Notes: generated by a model not told the origin, from the sequence alone. A stretch of DNA of 64,000 bases from Mactra quadrangularis (GCA_025267735.1 CM046309.1:32215202-32279201), one strand, 5' to 3'; shown: positions 1-15,500, counted from the first letter of the stretch. Program-made: numbers and translations.

Positions 1-444
1 GAAACTTTAAGATTTGTCTTGAAATACAGCATTTTTCATTAATTGAAACAATATTTTTCTTATGCAAAAATTGTTGACATCATGAAATTTGTATTCCTTA
101 ATGATTATAAATGGTAAATATTATTATTTTTTAACAGAACTGTTTTTGTTATAGGAGAATAAACTGTGTAGTACTAAAGTTGGACTCAAACTATGAACCA
201 ATTGCTTGCTAGTCAAATGTTATTCAAATTAAGCTAGTATTATTGGATGAATATCTCTGACAAATGTTTTGTAAATATATTATATGCAACCATGTTACAT
301 TTTGCAGCTATTTGTTGAATGTGAAATTTAGGTCTTATTAAACATGTAATAATCACTTGTAAAATCCACCTCATTGTTTTACAAGCAAAAACTATATCCT
401 AATTGTATGAAAGTAGTTTGAATAAAAAACATATTTATTTACAG
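1..444 (+). other. Intron sequence upstream of the first visible ROS1 exon
   Basis: AT-rich sequence with no supported exon. It ends in a normal 3' splice site (tttacag) at 444, so it is read as an intron of the ROS1-like gene that continues off the left edge. Confidence 0.6.
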
Positions 445-586
445 ACAAGTTATTCTAATGAGATAACAATAGATCAACTGGAACCATATACACGTTATAC
501 AATACAAGGTGCTGTCAGTAATTATTATTCTGAATATTCCAAGAAGTCATTAGGGGAGGTTACTCTAGTGAGAACTAAATCTGGAG
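445..586 (+). CDS. ROS1: ROS1-like exon: C-terminal half of an FN3 repeat
   Basis: Starts in phase 0 after tttacag and ends in phase 1 before gtaatt. It encodes [11 protein letters not shown], the typical 'L.P.T.Y...V' signature of the F strand of a fibronectin type III repeat. The first half of this repeat lies off the window. Confidence 0.85.
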
Positions 587-3500
587 GTAATTTTAAACAC
601 TTTTTCTATGATAGGAATTGATTTGTGAAATAGTATGGTTTTTTTTCACTGCTGTTGATTGCAGTTGCCCCAGTTAAGAGAAACCAGCAAGTGTATGTAT
701 AACAAACTTGGACATGCTACTTGAAGCTTTGCAATTGATTCTGTGGTCAATTGACTGATCAAATAGAGCAAAATGTGGCAATAATATTTTTAATGTATAC
801 AGTATTATGTATTGCTTGTACATATTGACATGAGAAAAGTTAATAACTTCACAGTCTAAATAATTATAGTAAATTTTCTCAAACTGTGGTTTATTTATAC
901 TTAAGTTTTGTGTTGTCTATTAAAGTAAAGTTTCTCTTTGAGACTACATTTTTATTTGCAAAAACATGCAATTTTTGACAATAATTAAGTCCCAAATGCT
1001 TACTTTCTGAAGAATGAAAGTCATTACATTAAGACCATTCCACTATTAAAACCATCAGTATTGATGGGGAACTTAACTATAGTATACAAAGCAAATTTCA
1101 TTTAAAAGCACTATATTGAGATAATTCTGCTATTATGTTTAAGACCCACCTATTTTAATGGTACTAATTATGGAACTTTACTATAGTATACAAAGTAAAC
1201 TTTATTCAAAAGCCATATATGGCACTAATAGTGGAACTCAACTATATGTTAAATTGTATTTATACATTTTTTTACAATAATTTCCAGTACCATCAGCAGT
1301 GACAGATGTTGAAGTCTCACCTGTGGATCCAGAAAGTATTAAAGTAAAATGGCTTCCACCACTTAATCCTAATGGACCTACAGATAAGATTGTTTACTTC
1401 ATAAAATGGTCTACTAAAATAAATAACTGGACACATACATTCTTGTCAGAGGCTATCAAGATTGATCCTAAACTTTCTAAACCAGTCTATTTGGGAACGG
1501 GACTTCTTCCGGAGCAAACATATTCTGTACAGGTAATAGCGTTGATACTTATATTTGTGGTCAGTTTCCATAGGATGACCCTACCTAGCTCTTAGCCATT
1601 ACTGTTTGTATCCCTCTTACACTAAAGAGAATTAGTATGTGATATCAAATTGAGGGTACTAGAGGGATGCAAAGCATTAGCTAGGGAAATGCTTAGAAAA
1701 CTGGCTATTTAATTATATTTGTTTTGGAGTGTACACATTTTGAATATAATGTAACCTGCCGAAGTCTAGAATAGGCGTGGTACTGATTTTTCTCAGGATA
1801 TTAGTAGATCATTATTAGATGCTAATGTGGAAGGTCAGATCGGGTCAAACTTTTGACTCAGTACTTAACCAAGCATACAAGCATACTTAATAAGGTCATT
1901 TGTGGCTAATTGTCATAATCTCAAATTAAATTGTATGATAAATTATAGAATATACATGACTGTATAAGTACAGTAAAACTTCTGCAGAACAGCCCTCCAC
2001 AGAACAAATCCTAGGCACAACAACAGCTTTTGATGTTTCTCTTAGGTGTAATTTTAGTTGACTTTAACCTCTGATCAGCAACGACCTCTGAACTGCAACA
2101 CTTTTAAGTCCCTCCCATTGGGTGTTGTTCAAAAGAGGTTGTACATTGTATACAACATGTATATATATTTTAGGTTATGTGTAATCAAACAGATGGTGGG
2201 TATATATCTGAGAGTGACTCAGTATTAGTTACCACATATCAAGCACCTAATGATCTAGAGCTATATAATGTAACAAATACATCTATGGTATTAATGTGGC
2301 AATCACCATCTGATGATAGTACTCTAATTGTCACTCTGGAAAATGAGGTAAGAACAGACTACTTTGTTTTTGTTATTTTTTCGGCCTTTCAACACAATTT
2401 TTCCCATCTCCTTGAATATTTTTATTACGCATACCTTTTTGTTCAAAATTGACTTTCGTCTGACTGACAGACCTGGATTTTTTAAATTTCAAGATTTTAA
2501 AAAAAACTTGAATATTTTGATAGAAACCATTCTCAACCTTAAAAATGCTTATTGTTTAAAAACTGTAATCTAATGTGTAAGGAGTAATCATTTGTATGGA
2601 TTCGTTAGGTTTCAATGTGCACGAAAGTCTTTCTGTATTTCAATACTTTGATTTCTATTGTTATCTTACAGGAGAATGATTATGTTATATCAACATTTCC
2701 TACTGAGAACAATACATGGTACAATGTAACATTTGATGGTCTGATGCCGAATACAGAATATTCATTTAGATTACACATATTATATAATAGTTCATCTTAT
2801 GGTATCTATTATTGGCCAAAGAAAGATACAGATGATAAATGTGTGTTCAAGACTTTAAGTAAGTGTATAATTTTGTTTGAAAAAGGTTTTGTGGGTGTGG
2901 ACGAGAGGTAATGATATTGAATTAAAGTCACATCTAAAACATACCTGTTTGTTTCCTTGAGCAAGTGATTAAAAATGTTTTGTGGGTTATGAGTGGTCAT
3001 GATATTGGATTGGTAATCATTAGATAGCCAGCTCCATGTTGATTCAAATCTTTTGTGAAACCTACCTCTTTGTTTCATTTAGCAAGAAACTTTATTGTAC
3101 TAGCTCAATACTTGTAATAACTTGTGCCTGGAAACACACTCAAGAAATATTAATATAAATTTTATGAACTTGTTTCCTATAGAATTGAAATATAAAAATC
3201 AGTGTAAAAATATAAAAGTTAAATGTCTGCTGTGTTACAATGTAAAACTTAACTGCTGACTGCTGGCATGGTTTTGAACCAAACACTATTATATGTGTAA
3301 TATCATCATATCTTATATAATTTTCTTCGGAACATAGTTTGTACTGAATTGTCCTCACAAACAAGTTCATCATCAACAGAATATTCACCCTCAATTATTA
3401 ATTTTTAGACTGTGAAAATAAACAAAATTTGAGCTATACTTTATTATATATTTTTCCACAGTCAATACTATATTATTACATTAGTCTAGACAATTATTTT

Positions 3501-6500
3501 GAAAAACAACAATAATATAATCTGATGTTAGAAATGATAAACTTATCCTAATAACACATTTATCTTTTTCTTTTTGAGTACTGGTATCCGCTTCTAATTA
3601 GTACATTACAAAAGATAATGCTGACTAATGTGATAATGATACATGCTGTCTTATTTCTATGGATATCTAGTAATTATTTGATGCTTTTCTCCTGAATATT
3701 TGTTTTATAGATTATATGTTAGGAATAAAAAATTATATATTTTTTCCTAGTTTAAAATGTACACTTTGATTAAACAACGTGTGACCAAGACTCGTCAAGA
3801 TGCTCATTATATTCCTTGTCTGGCCTACTTTCCCGCCCTAATCTCACAGCCATTTTATAATGGACCGTTTACTATTCTAGAACGTAATTATAATCATCAT
3901 AAAATTCCTAATTATTATTTATCTTATACATTACATGTGCAATATTTGTCTATGATTTGATTTCATGCCATGTCAGCACTAACTATACCTATTTAGTGGC
4001 TACCAGCTCAACTAATCTAGCTTTCCTTGACATTTTATGTATAGGTAATCAGTACTCACATGACCTTCCACAAGGCTGACAACTTCTTCTTATACCTCAT
4101 TTAATGGAGAAAATCAACAGTCTTGTTGAATTTTCATGGAAAGAATAACAAGCCCAGTGAGGCTTGGACCAGGAACAGTTTTGAGGCACTAGATTTGAGA
4201 TCATGTACATAGCCTACTATGTCATTGACATGGGTCAACATATATATGATTCTGTATTTGTGGGCTTATAACAATTTAAAATAGACAGGTCTTTACTTGA
4301 ATATAATACATTGTACTTACTTTGTCTAAATAAATTTCCCATACCCCTTGTTATTGACATCCTTGGTAAGTTGAGGTATTATCCGTCAACGAAAATATTC
4401 CTAACATATGAGAATTGTGGATTTCCGAAATATTATTAGGCTTCAATATTATAGTTTCAGTATATTTGTATTTCATATTATTACTATTTTTCTAGCTGGC
4501 ATACCTGGGGCCCCAATGTCACCTGAAATTAAAGAATACAAAGATGGAGAATATGAAGTTATCTGGGAGACACCAGAAGATAATGGAGAAACAATAACAC
4601 ATTATGTACTACAATACAGGTGGGCTATAGTTTTTTTATATTGACCAGAGAAAATAAGCTTAAAAAGTTCACATTGAACTGAGGAAGTTTTCTGTATTAT
4701 AGCTGCTTTATATTGACCAGAGAAAATAAGCTTAAATAATTCACATTGAACTGGGGAAGTTTTCTATCTTATAACTTGTTTATATTGACCAGAGAAAATA
4801 AGTTTAAGTAGTTCACATTGAACTGGGGACGTTTTCTTTAGTATAGCTTTTCGTCATTATTTACCTGAGAAGTTATTGATATCATAGCTAGTTCATATTG
4901 AACCAAAATACTTAATGTTATCATTTGCTCACATTGAGCTGGGAAGGATTTATAAATCATTGCCTAGTCATACAAGTATAGACCTGAGAAAGTTATTAAC
5001 ATTATAGCTTGTTCACATTTGAACTGGGAATGTTTTCTTTATTGTAGCTGGCACATATTGAGCTGAGAAAGTTACATGTACCAATATGTTAGATATTATT
5101 ACTTGTTTATATTGACCAGAATTAGTTTATAGCTTACACATATTGACCTGAGTTGGGTATTTAGGCCTACATGTTATTTGGCAACAAAACATATACAACT
5201 GTGAGTTATATCCTATTTATGTATTCCATATTTCAGATATGTCGATAAATCCAATTGGACAGATGCATATAATAGTAGTGAGTTAAGATGGGTTATTAAT
5301 TCTAAGGTGTTACCTCGAGGATATACGTATATGTTCCGTGTTAAAGCTGAAAATAAGAACGGTTGGGGACCATACAGTTTGAACAGTACATTGTTTTCAT
5401 ATCATAGTAAGTATCAAGTTATTTAACATGTAAATATATAAAAATGTTAAAACATGCTTTTGCAATTATATCTTTATACTTTCATCCAATATACATGTAC
5501 TTCATTTAATTTACAAAATCTTGTTATTCATGACAATTTTTACATCACAAATATTTTATTTGAAAATAAAGAGGTCGAAATATTTAGATCATTTGGCTTT
5601 TAAAACATCATAGTTGCATGAAAGTATTAAAACAATAAATAAACTCAAAATTTAGCAAAATGGAAAGAAAAAATCCATACACACAAATAGATGGAGTTTG
5701 TTTCTGTACCACCAAATAATAATGTGGCTAAAAATGCAACTTTACTTCTGTATGTTTACGTTTAGTGGTGCTTATCATATTTTTCAATAGTGTTGGTGAA
5801 AATGTTTGTTTTTACATTTCTTCAACTTTTTTTTCTATTTATTTTTTCAGAACTAGAAAGTGAAGCAATGGATGGAATAATCACGGTTGTAGCTGTAGTC
5901 ATATCATTCTTTTCTTTTGTATTTGCTTTGGTTGTTGTCTATATATGCTTCTGTAAGTATTCTTTGAATGTATATCAAATTTTAATTGTATAAAATACGC
6001 CTCATTCGGTAAATGTCCTAACTAATTTTCATTAAGGTGTTATTATTATTGATAATAGAAATTTAACTTAACATTTGACTTAACATTGTATTTATGTAGG
6101 CAACACAGTTAGACAAAGCCCAATTTTTCCTGCAAGCCTCTTAACAACAAAATTTTCATAGTATGATTGTACAACTGGCATGGTAAACAGTATAGCAAAC
6201 CATTCAAAATTAATGTACAACATAGAAAATTCAAACAATGACAACAATATTTCAATTAAATTTTAGATGATTACATGTAAGTATTGTAAGATTTGAACTC
6301 ACACAGAATATTTATGTTTTAAATAATTTAAATATCTAACTGAATTTAAATTACAAATGAAATTTAACAAAAAACATTGTTATTCACTGATGATCACCTT
6401 TTTGCTAAATCAATTGTTGATTAAGAATAAGTAAACAACATTGTTATGATTTGTATGCTTTTTTGTGATTTAGTATAAATTCAGATTTTTTTTTTATCAA

Positions 6501-9500
6501 CATACATTATGAAGTTTATGTGGGGTAATGCATCACATTAGCTTTATATACACTGTACTTAGAAGTTAAACATTCTGTTTAACAATTGTTAGGATATGTA
6601 CCATTGGCCTTCATGATGTAGTCTATTAATATAACCATTGTTAAATGATTGTCTTGTATTTTCAACAGTGTATCGTAGAAAACGTGATGAGAAGATAAAA
6701 AAGAATCAAGAATTTGTTGCAGTATCACGAGGACCTGATCTAGAACTAGCTACATTACGTGAACTACCTATGACTCATGTACAACATACTAATACTTTAT
6801 ATGCTCTCAAGTAAGTTCCTTGTTCATTGTAACATATTTCAAAAAAACTTCATGATTTATTAATAATTATATTCAATGTTACACTGTGCCTAACACCCTG
6901 ACAGATTCCTCAGCTTTTTATAGTTATACATTTCTGACTGGTCTCAACAATAACAGTTGTCCGTTGCCTCTGACAAACTTACTTAGTTTTTGACAAAGTC
7001 ATCAATTGGGCAAAAGAATATTTTAACATTTAATTTATTTTTAAAGGTCTATTTTGTTTGAGCAGGCAATATCATTAAAATGGGCCAGTATAATTTATAG
7101 TTAGTCCTCCCTACCAGACAACCTACTTCAGAAGTCATAGCCATTCTACTGAAGATTAACTAAATTACAGTATTTCATATATCTAAGTTCACATACTCAT
7201 AATATGTGAATAGATTCTGAAAAATGCAAGTGAATTTTATTTAACTCACAAATTTTCACGATTTGAAATCAATGAAACTTATGCTTTTAAAATTTAGATA
7301 AAAGAATTCCAGAGTTTTTCTCATGTGAGTTGAAACATGAGCCAAGCAGTCTTGTTATATATTTGTAATTTATTGTTTATAATTACAGTATAGTACCTAC
7401 TGATGATGAGATAGCTGCCTTACCACATTTCCGTAGAGATCAACTTGTATTATGTAAATTTCTGGGTAGTGGTGCATTTGGTGAAGTCTTTGAGGGCATT
7501 GCTAAAAATATAATAAATGAAAGTTCTGGTGATACTAGATGTGCTGTCAAGGTAAGACGAAAACTTTTATATGTCTCTTGGGTTTAGCAGAAAACAGTCA
7601 TAACTCATAAGAAAGGAGTGAGTTACAACTGTTTTTGCGCTAAACATGCAAAATATGTACATGTATGTTGGTTCTGTTTGTCAATTTTTTGTTCATGCTT
7701 TACTTAAGAAAGTGTTCAACAGTTACACAGTCAATTCACATTATCTTAATTACACTTAAGTTGACAATTCAATATCTAATTTTTATCTTTTTTAGCTTCT
7801 TTCTTGATATGAAAAAATATTGGAATTGAGGTGCTCACCATGCATAGATAAAGTTCATATAAAGTGCACTTAGTGTACACTTCCATGTTATTACCAAATT
7901 ATATAATGTTGATGCTTTTAGCAAGCAAATGTAGGCTGAATGAGTGTCCTTGGTTTTCTGACTCTCTATAAGTCAGACAGTTTTTCAATAGATCTTCATC
8001 AAAGTTGGTGAGAATGTTTTTTCTGATGGATACTGCAAAATTTAAAGAAATGTGCTTATACTTTGTGAAGTGTTTACATATGGGCACATAATGTATCAAC
8101 ATTCAAGAACTAAGCTGAACAGATACTTTATTACAGGGCTTGAGCAATACTCATCACCCAAGAAACAGACATGTAACTATATTCATATTGAATAAATAAC
8201 TATATCTCATAAATTTTCGAAGTTAGTTCTTCAAAATAAGGGAGTAGTAAAGGAGCTTTTTTACTTATTTTGTCAGTCTTGTTACCTTACTCAAAACATG
8301 TATTTCTATTCAATATTTCAGACATTACGTAAAAGTGCATCAGATCAAGAAAAAGAGGAATTTTTAAAGGAAGCATTATTAATGAGTAACTTTCATCATG
8401 ATCATATACTAAGTTTACTTGGTGTATGTTTAGATAATGATCCACAATTTATTATATTAGAATTAATGGAAGGTGGTGATTTATTATCATTCTTGAGAGC
8501 TTGTAGACTCTCCTCTGTAAGTATATTGTTGCAATTTTCTTGTTATTTTTTGCTGGATTTTTCAATGAAAAAATTTATCTAATAGTTTGGCAAAACACGG
8601 GCGGGCGGTCAGGTGGGCAGGCGTTTGGGCGGTCAGTCGGGCATCCAGTGTCGTTAACAGTTGCGTTAAAGTTTTCAATTTAGCTTATATTTCTGCCATT
8701 TATGGTCAGATCTTTATGAAACTTCTTACAATGATAACATACCATGTGCAGACAAGTAACTTTGTAAGAAATCTTTTTGTCTTAAGCTTTAGTGGTCACT
8801 TAGAACTGTACTTAGTTTTAATAACTCACTGTCTTTAAGTTATATTGAATACTTTGTAACATTTTTTATTTCAATGTTTAGAAATATTTTACTTTTTTAT
8901 ACAGGAAAATGAAATGTTTATGGGTTAATACATGACTAGTCTACATCCTTTTTCATTTATATATATTCATTACATTTGAGTGAACTCAATGTACATTGTA
9001 TATAAATATATTTCAGATTCAGAATCAAAATAGAGCAGAGTTATCACTGACAGATTTAGTTAAAATATGTGTACATGTAGCCAGTGGTTGTAAATACTTG
9101 GAAGACATGCATTTTGTTCATAGGTAAGTCCATTACATTAAACCTATCATTGTTATGAGCCCATACACCCACTATTTTTGTCTTTCAAGTGATTTGTTGG
9201 GGGAGGACTATTTGACTTGATCTAGATTTTGAAATATACCACTTAGGATGTTGCTAGAGCTTGAATTAGCAGCATACAACTCAAGCGTCTTAATCCAGCT
9301 GTCTATATAATAGTATGATAGTGCATAAAATAACTATAACATTTTTTTCTCCATAGATACCCACATTAGCCAGTGAGTTGTAATTGTTTATTCTGAATTT
9401 TCTGTGCAATTTTTTTGTATATGCCCTAGTTTAGTGTTTGATTCAAGTTTTTTTGTGGGGAGGATTTAGAGTCAGTGATCGTTCAAAACTCACAGGATCA

Positions 9501-12500
9501 ATTTGGAATTTTCAAAGATGGATGTCATTGAGTTATTTGTCTTAAAATAGAAATCAGAAAAAATGAATTTGTGTTTACCTCATAAGATTGTGTTTTAGAC
9601 CATGTAACTATATACCCTGAAATATGAAAATTTACCAAACATTATTTATGTTAATTACAGAGATTTAGCAGCTAGGAACTGTCTAGTATCGTCATGTAAT
9701 CCAAGTACAATGGTTGTAAAGATAGGAGATTTTGGATTAGCTAGAGATATATATAAGAATGATTATTATAGAAAAGAAGGAGAAGGTTTATTACCTGTAA
9801 GATGGATGTCACCAGAATCACTTGTAGATGGTGTATTCACTACACAGTCTGATATATGGTAAGATGGTCTTGACTTTCCTTTTTTAGATTTTTAGGCGAT
9901 TTTTGCCAGTAAAAATGAGTTATAACCACAAATCGAAACTATCAACAAAAAAGCCTGACCAGTGTAACCAGCCGAGTCTTGACTTTTCTTTTCCTTTTTA
10001 AGACATTTGGGCGATTTTTGCCAGAAAATAAGTTAAAACCACAAACCCAAACTATCGATGAAAATAGCCTGACCAGTGTTACCAGCTGAGTTCAGACAAG
10101 CATATGTATTTGACTGTGTCCACTGTAAACACTACATAAACCTAAATACATGTATATTTTTTGTCTGTCAATGCTTTTAAAGAAATATCTTTGGTCTATA
10201 ATTGTGTTGCCATTGGCTTTGTTTATATAATAATGCTTGGTTGCGTTAAACCAAAAATTCAGGTTTCTGTAATTTGAGAAATGGCTGTGTTTGGTAAAAT
10301 ACTAGCTATTTACTCATAACTGCCACTTGGGGCTGTAGAAGTCATTTTGGTCACGTAGAGAAAAAAATACTTGACAACCTTTTATAAAACTAGAAATAGA
10401 TTTTATAACCTTTTTTAATGATAAACAATGTAAGTACCTCAAAATGTTAATGCTAAAATGTTTGTTTTATGCTCATTAATCAGGCATGTTAAATTTGCTT
10501 ACTTTTGAGTAGTTTATAATTTTGCATTTGGCATGTTACCATAAAACTGATTTAGGCTAGTGCTTGTAAGACTACAATATGAAGACAGTTCATTCACATT
10601 TAATTAACAATTATTTATGTATTATATGTTTAATAATTTCAGGGCATTTGGTGTATTAATGTGGGAAGTTGTAACATTTGGACAACAGCCTTATCCTGCA
10701 CGTACCAATATTGATGTATTACATTTTGTACGTAGTGGTGGTCGCCTTGATAAACATGAATGTTGTCCGGATGACTTGTAAGTTATTACTAGATCACATT
10801 ACTTATTATACCCCCGCTTCGAAGAAGAGGGGGGTATACTGTTTTACCCTTGTTCGTGTGTCCGTTACAAAATTTCCGTCGCAATTTTCTCAGCAACTTT
10901 AACATGCAGCAGCCTAATACTTTGCATATTGCTTCATCCCATAGTCCCATGTGGTGTAAAGCGATTTCATGCTCCTTGCTCATCTACTTCCTGTTTGTCG
11001 CATATTTTTAGATTTTGGCGGGGGTATCACTAGTGAGCATTAGCTCACAGATTTACTTGTTTTATCTACCTATCTTATATTTGATAAGTTGTTTATAAGA
11101 TTTGAAGTTAATTCTATATGGTATTTGAAGCATTTATCATTTTGATGTGTGGTACTGATGTTTTGCTATTGAAATACATAACTGAGGACTTAGTTACAAA
11201 CTCTACTGAAATGAAATGCTGAAATCAGTTATTCATTAGCTCATAATAGATTATTATCAGTGAATTATCGGCCGTTTTAAGCCATACTTAACCCATTGCT
11301 GTTCAACCATATTACCATGAGTCAAACTGTTTTTTATTGTAAGTTTAGTCTGTAAATGACTAATGATGCCTTCTAATGGGTTAAATGAAGCCAACAATCT
11401 TTTTCTATTAAATTAACAACTTTAAAGATGAAACTATTTAAAATTAATATATCCTTAATATTTTGGTTTGCTTTTCACAAAGCATTGAAGCACATAAAGT
11501 TTATAAATTGTCAAGATGTTCTTTATCATGTGATCAGATATATAACAATAATGAACAAACTCCAGGAATTAACATCTAATTCTTATTGAAATCAAAGTCT
11601 TGTCAATTAACTGGATAATTATGACATTGCTATTAATAACTTTATTATTTTATTTTTCCATAGTTATCATTTGATGTGTAAATGTTGGAGTTTTGAACCA
11701 GAAGATCGTCCATCATTCTCTTTCCTTCTACAACAGTTAGAAAAGTTCCATGAAACATGTACCAGTATATCAGAATATCTCATACCTATACGCTCCAGTA
11801 ACAGAACACTAATTGCAGGTATGTACCTCTTTATATCAATTTATTGTTTATGATTTTTGGGGGGAATGTGGTTGAAAGCTGTTTGCTTTGATTCTTCCAT
11901 TCACAATATCGTCAGAAATGAATGGTACTCTTACTTATGTTATGAATTGTTATCATCATTGACAAATAATACGAGTTATTTAAGATGATAAATGCAGTCA
12001 TTGCCTTAAATTTTCTTTAACCTTGGCGTATTTTATTACGTTATATAGTAATTGGCAAAATTATGAACTTGGCCAACTGTATAAAATAAGTTATTTGCTC
12101 TTTATCAAATCAAGTTTTTCTTGTCCTGAGCTTTGAGCTAGTAGGTTAAGGCAATGACTGTATGAAGATGCTAGATTTTAATTCAAACTGTTTTATGATG
12201 TTTTTGGGGCATAAATAAAGCGTTGTTTTGAACTGTTGATATATTTATTCTTATGCAAGTTGTAATTTGAAAAAAAAAAATTATAATAATATATAATTCA
12301 AAAATGATTGAATAAAATACAGTCAATATGTGTTTGTGTATTTGTTGATCAGCTTTGTAATAACTGATGATTTGAGAGAGTCTAATGCTTCTGCTTTTTA
12401 CTTTAAGAATAAAGTATTGTAATTTATTATATGCTTTCCAGTAATATACTGGGATTTATCGGTGAAATAAAAATAAATATTCCATTGTTTTTGGCATATC

Positions 12501-15500
12501 ATACTTAAACTTTAAAAAAGCCAGTTTGAAGCATATAATAAACAGAAAATTTGTTTATTTCAGTGTAAGATCTATTTATTTCACTCGTGAGCTAATGATA
12601 TTATATTATATTATATATATATAATATTGCATCCTTAGCTCACTCGTGAAATAAAAATCGATCTTACCCCGAAATGAACAAATATTCTCTATACAAGGAA
12701 TTACATTTGATAAACCCTGTATATTTTGCTATATAAATAAGATTTACTATTTGTGAGTAAGATGAATGTACCGGTAAAAAATTTGAAATTTCGAATTATA
12801 ACCTTGATTTAAAAAAAATATGTAAAATTTAAAGTATATTTAGAGATTATTTTCTGACATTTTTGTTACTGGTCATATTAAAGGTGGTATAAATGTGGTT
12901 CCGGCCACTGATCCTAGATGGCCAGCTTGGCGTGGGGGACAGGAAGTCCATCCCTCAGTCCCTAAACCTCAAGGGGAAAGGTAGAGAGCCATGTTGTGTT
13001 GCAATATAGATATATTTTTTTACCTTGTTCTATCATAGTAACCCTTTCATTACAAACAACATCATCATATTGTTAATGTTATCTTCCATTGTTATTGTCT
13101 CTCATTTATAATTGTTATCCTGAGCATGGTTGTGTCAATTTTTATTTTTTTGCATTTAATTTTTTGTTATCAAAATACTCTTATTGTGATTTAATTTTTT
13201 GTTATCAAAATACTCTTATTGTGAAAGAGTTTTCATTTTTAATACATTACTATAAAGTGTTTTTAGATATCTCCTGATGAGAGGAAGATTTTAAAATTCT
13301 ATGATTGTTAAGAAAATTTGATTGTCAACTTAAGACATTCAGTGACTATACTTCTTTTTTGATGAAAGTTTTATAAGTAAATGATGGAAGCTAAATAATT
13401 GTCAACAACTGCTACAGGAACTATGCATTTTAGTACATTAGTTTTTTTAATATGAGTGATATATCATGCATTAAAATATGATTCTTTTTATTTTGAGCAA
13501 ACAGAAGTTTTTTTTCTGATATTGTACCAAATACATATTTATGTAATTGAGTCTTTTCTATACTAGTCCTGTTCTCACATACTGCTGATATTCTTTTATT
13601 AAAAATTCTGAGTTTATTGTATATTGTATGTTGATTTGGTTTTTGATTTGCGGTGATTTTTATGTGATACATGTTTGCATGTGTTACCATTGTTTTGTGA
13701 TCATTGTTTAAATCTTTATAACTTGTTTTAGATTTCTATTTCTCTATAAATGACACAGGTCTGCTTGTTAGACAAAAATCGTTTTAACATCTTTACATGT
13801 AAAAACATGGACATAATATCCAATGAACTTTTGATTCTCTATTGCTGTTATTTGTTAGTTGAAGTTACGACAGTCTAATCTTACAATATATCTTAAAGGA
13901 AGCAATTTGCTTACAATTGGCGCCTAAAAAGTTAATATCTGGTGACAATGCAAAAAAACGAATGGAAAAGTTATGATGACATTAAGGAAACTTAATGATA
14001 AACTTTTGGAAACATGATCATCACATTATAGATTATGAACTAATTTCAAACAGGACTTATATATAAGTTAAATCAGAAATTTTGTGACTCAAAGATATAT
14101 ATTATTATGTGTGTAGCATACTTAAAGTTAAACTAAGGATATGTTAAAATATATTACAGTGGATGGACTGAAGTATCAGACAACATACAGGATAAGGAGA
14201 ACAGTGTCGACCTCATCAGATGGACCTGAATATTCACATATAACACATGTAAGATTTATTATATCTTTAGTTTCTTCTTCATCTTTGTGTAATTCAATAT
14301 GCACCTTCTTCCTCTTCTAAGCAGGGGCTTCAATCCTCTTACTTGAGTGTTTTAACACCATCTGTTGATAAAAAATGCCCATACTGTATAAAACAGTAGT
14401 ATATACATGTACAATCTAAATTTAAAACTATGTACTTAGGTTAGATTTGAAGTTACTGGTTTGGAGATAGGGCTCTAGGCCTGGTTCTTAGCTCCTCTGG
14501 GGAATGGCAGTCTGTGATGTTGATCAGTAGGCTTTTCTCTCACGGATGCTTCTTGGGAAGACCAATCTTATTGTAAGATGCCACCCATTGTAAACATGTC
14601 TTTGAATCACAACAAAATTTATCTGACTTCATGCATATTAAGAATTATGTAGACTAGTTTAGTGCCGACTCTTCAATATTGAGTTACAAACTGTCTTATC
14701 ATAAGTGTATAAATTTCATGTTTAACATCAATGTTCGTAAACACATGTCCTTATACTTGTCGTACAGGTAAGTGAGTTAATTGGCAACTGGAGACTAGAT
14801 CAGCAGCATGTTCAGTTATCTTGAATGTTCCAAAACGTTCCGTAACGGAAGTGTCGGAACAACTCAACCCAAAACAACTCAATCCACTACTAACGTATTG
14901 AGTTGTCCCAACTTTGAGTTGAGTATTGCACCGGTAGAGTTGTCTTCAGGTTGAGTTCTCCTGTACCGGTAATGTTAGCTAACAGTAGTTACTGAACACA
15001 GGGCAGGTTTTAATCAGATTGGTTCATAATGTAACAAAATATTTCTACTATTTCAGACTGGTTATGGTCATCATAAATCTTATGGGAATATTCGTCGTGC
15101 TACTTCATTTGATTCTCCTGAACCAAAAGATGCCACACAACAAGTTAGAACTGATGCTGCTAATTATTTGGAACCACGATCTAACTATGGGCCTCCTTAT
15201 ATAGAATTCTTGCCAGAGGAACGAACTGTAAACTATATGTACAATTCTGAAGGTGAAAGAATCAGAGACAAAGAAATTAAAATTGAGGAAAATGTTAAAC
15301 CTGGACCAAATTATGTGCAGACGACTGTAAAAGAGAATTTTGGTGCTCAAGGTCATGATTATGCTAAATATGTCAACCAAAAAAGTAGATCCGTCAGTGA
15401 TCAGGATAATGATTCTGAAGTAAAGAGAATATTCTCTCACCAAAAAAATAGTGCCGATTCAGTTATTATGAAAACTATTGAAAATATTCCAAATGCTTTA

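Noticed and set aside
3757..3960. 67-residue open frame (MYTLIKQRV...) in a ROS1-like intron
   Set aside because: No FN3 similarity, no matching phase, and the flanking exons already join into a normal FN3 opening.
14160..14248. Longer version of the short tail exon, starting after attacag
   Set aside because: Joined to exon 12884-12980 it meets a TGA. It was kept only as an alternative in the findings.
14769..14823. Possible exon after gtacag, reading [18 protein letters not shown] then stop
   Set aside because: The preceding exon joins the last exon in phase with good continuity (HITH then [10 protein letters not shown]). This would truncate the protein and begins with a donor-like gtaagt.
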